A stretch of 11,418 nt of DNA from CAYSAA01 sp964428905 (GTDB lineage: Bacteria > Atribacterota > Phoenicimicrobiia > Phoenicimicrobiales > Stramentimicrobiaceae): the NCBI GenBank assembly GCA_964428905.1, contig CAYSAA010000139.1:1-11418 (forward strand), read 5' to 3'. The notes below the pieces were generated by a model. It worked only from the letters and a program-made list of their open reading frames with translations. It ran no database searches and had not been told where the DNA came from. The number at the start of each line of letters is the position of its first letter. The first letter of the stretch is position 1. Below are positions 6,979 through 11,418 of this stretch, one piece after another. The position numbers were made by a program, and so were the translations under genes.

Positions 6979-8334
6979 CTACCAACCTTGAATTTTATCC
7001 AATACTTCATCAGGAATCAGTCCTTTCTCAACTTCTGTCATTGATTGCTCTATAATATTGATTGCCTGATCAACTTCGCTTTTTTCAATGATTAGGGGAG
7101 GCGCAATCCTTAAAACAGATTGACTGAAAAAGGTAAGGATTAAACCTCTTTCCCAACAACGCCAAATAATCTTTGCAGTATCTTTCGCGGCTCTGGTTTT
7201 CGTTGTTCTATCCTTTACCAAGTCTACACCAATCAATAGTCCTCTACCTCTTACATCTCCAATCATCTTGTGCTTCTCTTGTAACTCTTTAAAACGCTTT
7301 ACAATATAATCCCCCATTTCCTGGGCTTTTTCTATCAGATGTTCTTCTTCTATTATTTCTATTGTGGCCAAAGCAGCAGCACAACTAACCGGATTCCCTC
7401 CCATTGTAAAAAGATGAGCTGGTGCTTCCCAGGAATCCATGATTTCTTTTCTTGCTACCATCGCACTTAATGGCATACCTGAAGCAATGCTTTTGCCCAA
7501 CAGAATAATATCTGGCTCGACCTCCCAGTGATCAATGGCAAACCACTTTCCGCTTCTTCCAAAACCAGTCTGTACTTCTTCGGCAATAAATAGTATGCCT
7601 TTTTCCTCACATATTTGCTTGAGAGCAGATAGGTAGGGATCTGGCGGAATGATTATTCCGGCATCTCCTTGAATAGGTTCTATAATAACGGCCGCTATTT
7701 CTTCGGGTGGGATCATGGTTTGCATAAGCATTTTAAAATATTCCAAACAGGCAAGTTTGCAATCAGGATAATGATTACCTAAGGGACATCGATAACAATC
7801 TGGAAATGGGATATGGTATATTTCAGGTAAATAAGGTCCCAATTTCCTACGCATATTCAGGCTAATGGCAGACAGACTAAGAGCACCATAAGTACTTCCA
7901 TGATAAGAACGAAGAAAAGCAATGATTTTTTTTCGATTGGTAAAAATTCGAGCCAGTTTAATCGCTCCATCATTGGCATCTGAACCAGTAAGGCCAAAGG
8001 CTACTTTTTTGGCAAAAGAACCAGGCGTTATTCGGACTAATTCCTCTGCTAATTCAACCATATTTTCATAATACATATAGGCTGAGGTATAGTTTAAAAA
8101 TTGATGAACTTGTTTTTTAATAGCATCAACCACTTTGGGATGACAATGTCCCGTATTCAGGGCAGCTGCACTGGTAAGAAAATCAATATATTTCTTGCCA
8201 TTCACGTCCTCCATCCAAACCCCTTTTCCACTTTGAATAACAAAAGGATAATAGGGCATGCGAGAGGCGGGAGATATTACTTCTTTATCTCTATTGATTA
8301 TATCTTGAACTTTATCCGTTTTTATTTCATCCAA
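6979..8334 (-). CDS. Class III PLP aminotransferase, isoleucine 2-epimerase / GABA-transaminase-like
   Basis: This protein of about 451 residues is a fold-type I PLP enzyme. Numbering from the TTG at 8340 (two residues longer), it shows YIDFLTSAAALNTGH (51-65), GLTGSDANDGAIKLAR (116-131) for the PLP phosphate, SYHGSTYG (145-152), EPIQGD (221-226) and Lys283 in LLGKSIASG, which binds PLP. HIPFPDCYRCPLG, SWEAPAHLFTMGGNPVSCAA and the GW end resemble Lactobacillus isoleucine 2-epimerase more than ordinary GabT, so racemisation or epimerisation is a real alternative to transamination. Four cysteines (182, 185, 194, 198) form a compact insert. The expected PLP-ring aspartate of ADEVQTG is Glu254 (AEEVQTG). 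The TTG at 8332-8334 has GAGGT 7 bases upstream; the TTG at 8340 would have 1. It follows dctM, which suggests that the TRAP system brings its substrate. Confidence 0.92.
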   Translation of the reverse strand: MDEIKTDKVQDIINRDKEVISPASRMPYYPFVIQSGKGVWMEDVNGKKYIDFLTSAAALNTGHCHPKVVDAIKKQVHQFLNYTSAYMYYENMVELAEELVRITPGSFAKKVAFGLTGSDANDGAIKLARIFTNRKKIIAFLRSYHGSTYGALSLSAISLNMRRKLGPYLPEIYHIPFPDCYRCPLGNHYPDCKLACLEYFKMLMQTMIPPEEIAAVIIEPIQGDAGIIIPPDPYLSALKQICEEKGILFIAEEVQTGFGRSGKWFAIDHWEVEPDIILLGKSIASGMPLSAMVARKEIMDSWEAPAHLFTMGGNPVSCAAALATIEIIEEEHLIEKAQEMGDYIVKRFKELQEKHKMIGDVRGRGLLIGVDLVKDRTTKTRAAKDTAKIIWRCWERGLILTFFSQSVLRIAPPLIIEKSEVDQAINIIEQSMTEVEKGLIPDEVLDKIQGW

Positions 8335-8341
8335 AATCAAT

Positions 8342-8346
8342 ACCTC
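8342..8346 (-). promoter_or_regulatory. Ribosome-binding site deciding the aminotransferase TTG start
   Basis: GAGGT on the minus strand lies 7 bases before TTG 8332-8334 and 1 base before TTG 8338-8340. No in-frame ATG lies near it. The first spacing is normal, so translation should begin at 8334. Confidence 0.55.
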
Positions 8347-8390
8347 ATTTCATCTTATTTTAATAAAACATATCATTTTTATGATGATTG

Positions 8391-8420
8391 ATTAGATAAA
8401 TTAAAAATTAAAACAATCAA
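8391..8420 (-). promoter_or_regulatory. Possible internal promoter before the aminotransferase gene
   Basis: On the minus strand TTGATT (8415-8420) and TCTAAT (8391-8396) are 18 bases apart, four and five matches to consensus. It lies in the 99-base gap after dctM and would give a leader of about 50 bases. It would let the enzyme and MBL genes be expressed without the transporter. In such AT-rich DNA a match of this quality can be chance. Confidence 0.3.
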
Positions 8421-8433
8421 AATACGAATGAAA

Positions 8434-9765
8434 TTAATAACCGCCGAGCGTTAAAGGAGCGATTCTGACTAACTTGGGCATAATCCAATGAGGAAGAGCA
8501 AGCGAGAGGAAGGGAAAATATGTAGTTAATAGTACAATAGGAATAGCCCCAAAAACCATAAAAATCAATGCAGGTCTTATAAGTTCATTAAAATCACTAT
8601 TTCCCACACGACCAGCCAAATATAATATTGGTGCTGTTGGGGGAGTCACATTCCCTAAGCCTAAGTTAGTACCTAAAATAGCGGCAAAGTGTACCGGATG
8701 AATACCCATTGCTTCCATCAAAGGAAGCAATAATGGAGCAGCTAATAGCGTTGCACTAAAATCATCCATTAACATTCCTAAAATAATCAGGAAAAGATTA
8801 ACCATCATTAATAGAAGATATTTGTTATCAGTAATTCCAGTCAAGGTAGCAACTAAGCGTTGAGGAACATTGATCATGATAAAAAGACGGCTTAATATCA
8901 TGACAAAGAAGACCATCAATACAACGACACCGGTTGTGGTAATAGAATTGACCATGGTTTCAATCAATTGTTTTATATTGAGCGTACGATAAATTAAAAA
9001 TCCAACAATAATACAATATAAAACAGCAATCCCAGCAGATTCGGTAGGGGTAAAAACACCACCGTATATTCCACCAAGCACAATAATAGGCATCAGGAGA
9101 GCAAATGAACCCCGATAAGTTGATGTACCAAAGTTCCTTAATTGATTTAGAATAGGTAGCGGTGGGGTTACTTGGATATTTAAATGCCGACACATAAACC
9201 AGTTAATTATACTGTAAAGAATAACCAGGAGTATACCTGGTACCACTGTCGCTAAAAAGCAGGCCGCAACCGATTGCCATGTTACCCAGGCATAAAGAAT
9301 CATAGGTACACTGGGAGGAATCAGTTGGCCCAATACAGAAGCACAGGCAATTAGACCGGTAGCATGACCACGTGGATATCCTCTTTCCACCATCCGGGGA
9401 ATCATAATACTTCCTACCCCGGCAACAGCAGCAGTACAGGTTCCGGATATTGCTCCGAAAATAGCACAGCTTATAATGGATACGGTTCCTAATCCGCTTT
9501 TTGCCCTGCCTAAAATGGAATCAGAAATTGCCACCAGACGTTTAGCAATTCCGGCTGATCCCATCAGCCCTCCCATTAGAATAAAAAAGAGTACACTGAG
9601 GATTGCCATTGAATTGATCTTATGAAATCCGGTAGCCATGATAAACATAGCATCATAACCACCAATGATAAACAGATACAGAACCGCTGCCATAAAACAA
9701 AAAGGAACCGGAACACCTAAAATCAATAGACCTATCAATAATACTAAATCAATTATAATATCCAA
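8434..9765 (-). CDS. dctM: TRAP transporter large membrane subunit (DctM family)
   Basis: This 443-residue protein is the channel subunit of a tripartite ATP-independent periplasmic (TRAP) transporter, which imports a carboxylate-type solute with a sodium or proton gradient. It has about a dozen hydrophobic segments and the DctM family motifs: FILMGGLMGSAGIAKRLV (about 61-78), AIFGAISGTCTAAVAGVGSI (about 101-120), the long IPPSVPMILYAW segment after GYPRGHATGLIA, and near the end LGTNLGLGNVTPPTAPILYL. Length is normal for a DctM not fused to DctQ. It starts with TTG (9763-9765), with AAGGAG (9775-9780) 9 bases upstream; no better ATG is nearby. dctQ ends 15 bases upstream, so the two are translated from one mRNA and should form one membrane complex. 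Confidence 0.96.
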   Translation of the reverse strand: MDIIIDLVLLIGLLILGVPVPFCFMAAVLYLFIIGGYDAMFIMATGFHKINSMAILSVLFFILMGGLMGSAGIAKRLVAISDSILGRAKSGLGTVSIISCAIFGAISGTCTAAVAGVGSIMIPRMVERGYPRGHATGLIACASVLGQLIPPSVPMILYAWVTWQSVAACFLATVVPGILLVILYSIINWFMCRHLNIQVTPPLPILNQLRNFGTSTYRGSFALLMPIIVLGGIYGGVFTPTESAGIAVLYCIIVGFLIYRTLNIKQLIETMVNSITTTGVVVLMVFFVMILSRLFIMINVPQRLVATLTGITDNKYLLLMMVNLFLIILGMLMDDFSATLLAAPLLLPLMEAMGIHPVHFAAILGTNLGLGNVTPPTAPILYLAGRVGNSDFNELIRPALIFMVFGAIPIVLLTTYFPFLSLALPHWIMPKLVRIAPLTLGGY

Positions 9766-9780
9766 GCTAGTGGTCTCCTT

Positions 9781-10299
9781 CTAATTCAATCTTTCAAAAT
9801 AACTCTTCCGGCCAAAACTTTGTAGAACGTAATCCACAAATTCAGTAAAGAAATATAAAGACATTAAAATAGCCCCGACAAAAACAGCACTCTGGAAATA
9901 ATACATGGGTAACAATAAGGCCTGAGAGGTGCCTCCTTTAGTTATGCTCCAGATAAAAAAAGGATACGTCCAACTGACCATAATTAACGAAAGAATAAAA
10001 GTAATGCCACTACTAATTGAACGTACCAAGGCATATTTTTTAGGGGATTTTACCCAAGTATTAATCAATTCCGCTTTAATATGGCTACGTTCATATGCAC
10101 CATATGATGCGCCAATAAAATAAAGCCACATGGCAATCAACACAATGAATTCTTCTACCCCAAAAAGGGGGGAACCCAGAACATAACGAAGCATGACTTC
10201 AATAAAAACAAGTAATGTGATAATACATCCGGCAATTAACATGAATATTCTTTGTAGGTACACGAGCCCGTGCCAAAGAAATCGAATTGTTTTAAACAT
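9781..10299 (-). CDS. dctQ: TRAP transporter small membrane subunit (DctQ family)
   Basis: This 172-residue protein has four membrane helices, as expected for DctQ, which holds DctM and docks the binding protein. Helix 1 covers IFMLIAGCIITLLVFIEVML and leads to RYVLGSPLFGVEEF. Helix 2 is followed by the family signature SYGAYERSHIKAEL. Helix 3 covers GITFILSLIMVSW and helix 4 SAVFVGAILMSLYFFTEF. ATG 10297-10299 was chosen since AGAGGA lies about 9 bases upstream. The longer frame up to 10374 would translate the large intergenic hairpin and adds no DctQ-like sequence. Its gene lies 106 bases after dctP, across that hairpin, and 15 bases before dctM. Confidence 0.94.
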   Translation of the reverse strand: MFKTIRFLWHGLVYLQRIFMLIAGCIITLLVFIEVMLRYVLGSPLFGVEEFIVLIAMWLYFIGASYGAYERSHIKAELINTWVKSPKKYALVRSISSGITFILSLIMVSWTYPFFIWSITKGGTSQALLLPMYYFQSAVFVGAILMSLYFFTEFVDYVLQSFGRKSYFERLN

Positions 10300-10328
10300 T
10301 ATGATTTTTCCTCTTATCTTCGGTGAAA

Positions 10329-10371
10329 TTTTATCTACCAGAGAATTTAAAAAATTCTCTGGTAGATAAAA
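10329..10371 (-). promoter_or_regulatory. Perfect 20-bp hairpin between dctP and dctQ
   Basis: Arms 10329-10348 and 10352-10371 are exact reverse complements of 20 bases, with a 3-base loop. The core pairs ATCTACCAGAGAATTT with AAATTCTCTGGTAGAT. In the minus-strand transcript it forms after the dctP stop and before the dctQ ribosome site. Only UUU follows the stem, so full termination is doubtful. Partial termination, or protection of the dctP 3' end from exonucleases, fits better. A dctP-dctQ stem-loop is also known from the Rhodobacter capsulatus dct system, where far more DctP than DctQM is needed. This symmetry cannot reasonably be chance; the function is inferred. Confidence 0.75.
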
Positions 10372-10405
10372 CAATTAAAAAATATTTCAGCAATCACGAA
10401 TCAAC

Positions 10406-11418
10406 CTATAGACCAACCTGTTCTCGACAATAATCAATAAGTGATTTGCCCATCAGTGGTTCCAGTTGGGGCCAAACATCTGTGCGAATTGCTTCAGCAA
10501 ACTTAAGAAGCTCGTCGTTAGTTGGAATAATCACTTTCAAACCAAATTCTTCCATTTCTTTTCTATATTGTTCATCTTCCTCCAGGAAAACTTCCCATCT
10601 TCCAAGAACCTGTGTCTCAGCCGCATCCAATATCACCTGCTGATCTTCTTTGGTCAAAGTGTTCCACAAATCGAGATTCATGTAGAACCACCAAGGTTCA
10701 AGATAATCATTATACTGAATCCATACACCTTGAATATCTCTAAACTGGTAACCCTGAAAAGGTGGGCCACCGGATTCACCGTCTGCCACACCCCTTTCAA
10801 TGGCACTAAAGGCTTCAGCATAAGGAATGGTAGAAGGTATATAACCAAGTCTTTCCCAGGTTAATTCATTTGCCTTTAAGGGCATAACTCTTATTTTCAT
10901 TTTATTGGGTGTCATCTCTCGCCAGCCTTCCGGTTCTTCTCGAGTGGTAATCCCTGACCAACCGACAGGGAATAGTGCTAATCCTTTAATACCCTGATCA
11001 AGCAATAAATCATTCACCATATTATATACCCATCCATCTCTCTGATAAGCTTCCTTGGCTTCCTCCGTATTAATAAATAAATAGGGCATATAATATGCGA
11101 TATTTAATCGAGGATCATAAGTGGGAGCAATGGGAGTCATGGTAATTTCAAAATCGCCACGCATAACCCGTTCATAGCATTCAACCCAGTCACATAAAAC
11201 ACCACCAGAATAGACAGTAATATCTATTCGTCCATCGGTTTTCTCCCTCACTTCATCGGCAAAAGCAATAGCCCTCAAGTCATAATCACTTCCGACAGGA
11301 TGAACCTGAGGAAGCCGCCATTTATACTCATATTGTTCACCTAAAACCGCTGAAGATAAACAGAAAAGCAAAATCATTGTGCAGAGTATCACAGAAGTTA
11401 ATTTAATTCTATTTAATA
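10406..11418 (-). CDS. dctP: TRAP transporter solute-binding protein (DctP family), 5' end beyond window
   Basis: This is the extracytoplasmic receptor that catches the solute and passes it to DctQM. The frame is open to the right edge without a stop. The first in-window start, GTG at 11390-11392, has no ribosome site and lies inside the signal peptide, so the true start is probably a few codons outside. Residues before it read LNRIKLTS, a suitable basic signal start, followed by the hydrophobic ILCTMILLFCLSSAVLG. In the mature part, numbered from that GTG: KWRLPQVHPVGSDYDLRAIA (24-43), FADEVREKTDGRIDITVYSG (44-63), and NKMKIRVM with Arg168, the arginine that usually clamps the substrate carboxylate. 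PYAEAFSAIERGVADGESGG follows (190-209). Several tryptophans (145, 224, 234, 235) may line the pocket. The usual mature length is complete. Substrate unknown. Confidence 0.94.
   Translation of the reverse strand, partial: LNRIKLTSVILCTMILLFCLSSAVLGEQYEYKWRLPQVHPVGSDYDLRAIAFADEVREKTDGRIDITVYSGGVLCDWVECYERVMRGDFEITMTPIAPTYDPRLNIAYYMPYLFINTEEAKEAYQRDGWVYNMVNDLLLDQGIKGLALFPVGWSGITTREEPEGWREMTPNKMKIRVMPLKANELTWERLGYIPSTIPYAEAFSAIERGVADGESGGPPFQGYQFRDIQGVWIQYNDYLEPWWFYMNLDLWNTLTKEDQQVILDAAETQVLGRWEVFLEEDEQYRKEMEEFGLKVIIPTNDELLKFAEAIRTDVWPQLEPLMGKSLIDYCREQVGL

Noticed and set aside
6923..6985. Translational overlap of the second MBL gene with the aminotransferase end (TTG start at 6985)
   Set aside because: AAGG directly abuts that TTG with no spacer, and the added residues are not MBL-like. 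The family N-terminus MVRLTFLGT begins at the ATG at 6922.
8360..8420. Short hairpins (ATCAT-tttt-ATGAT and TGATTG...CAATCA) between dctM and the aminotransferase as a terminator
   Set aside because: Stems of five or six AT-rich pairs, one with a loop of more than 20 bases, are weak and expected by chance in this sequence.
8960..9193. 77-residue minus-strand frame inside dctM
   Set aside because: It lies wholly within the dctM coding frame, has an odd composition rich in Tyr, Trp and Cys, and shows no family motif.
10300..10374. N-terminal extension of 25 codons on dctQ
   Set aside because: It would translate the intergenic hairpin and adds nothing DctQ-like. The ATG at 10299 has an AGAGGA site.

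Overview
The window is about 11.4 kb of AT-rich bacterial DNA, roughly one third GC by eye, and nine of the ten genes read leftwards (minus strand). TAA, TAG and TGA are all used as stops. The gene types are a feedback-type (GSI-alpha) glutamine synthetase, a tripartite TRAP transporter, a class III PLP enzyme with a four-cysteine insert, two metallo-beta-lactamase (MBL) fold proteins and an exported Deg-type protease. They suggest an anaerobic, low-GC bacterium such as Firmicutes, Thermotogae-like or Atribacterota. Atribacterota is only an impression from the gene mix; no marker gene here settles it.

Layout, left to right. (1) 1-482: the N-terminal third of glutamine synthetase (glnA), running off the left edge. 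(2) 592-1122: a small sigma-70 family factor, upstream of glnA on the same strand. (3) 1262-2254: a flavoprotein of the dihydroorotate-dehydrogenase-like family that lacks the DHOD catalytic Cys/Ser. (4) 2341-3855: an exported serine protease with trypsin, PDZ and PDZ_3-like domains, of the type related to plant Deg9/Deg10. (5) 3856-4246: the only long gene-free stretch. It holds the protease promoter, two inverted repeats and a short plus-strand remnant that resembles the end of a PhoU / Na+-phosphate symporter protein. (6) 4247-5143: an MBL protein with a variant metal motif. It is divergent from (7) 5301-6170, a DMT/EamA-type membrane transporter and the only intact plus-strand gene. (8) 6212-11418: a leftward gene set in transcription order dctP (5' end beyond the right edge), dctQ, dctM, class III aminotransferase/racemase, MBL hydrolase.

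How the genes may work together. The right half reads as an uptake-and-use unit. DctP would capture an organic or amino acid outside the membrane, DctQM would import it with a cation gradient, and the PLP enzyme would transaminate or epimerise it. The MBL protein may hydrolyse a related metabolite. A perfect 20-bp hairpin between dctP and dctQ is well placed to keep binding-protein levels above membrane-subunit levels. The left half has nitrogen assimilation (glnA), a small sigma factor and envelope protein quality control, with no evident shared pathway.

Several starts were moved from the longest reading frame on ribosome-binding-site evidence: sigma factor, protease, EamA transporter, aminotransferase, second MBL protein and dctQ. 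No tRNA, rRNA, CRISPR array, insertion sequence or convincing rho-independent terminator was seen. I did not find a clearly new multi-gene system. The best leads are the dctP-dctQ hairpin, the unusual PLP-enzyme active site, the phosphate-symporter remnant and the sigma factor next to glnA.
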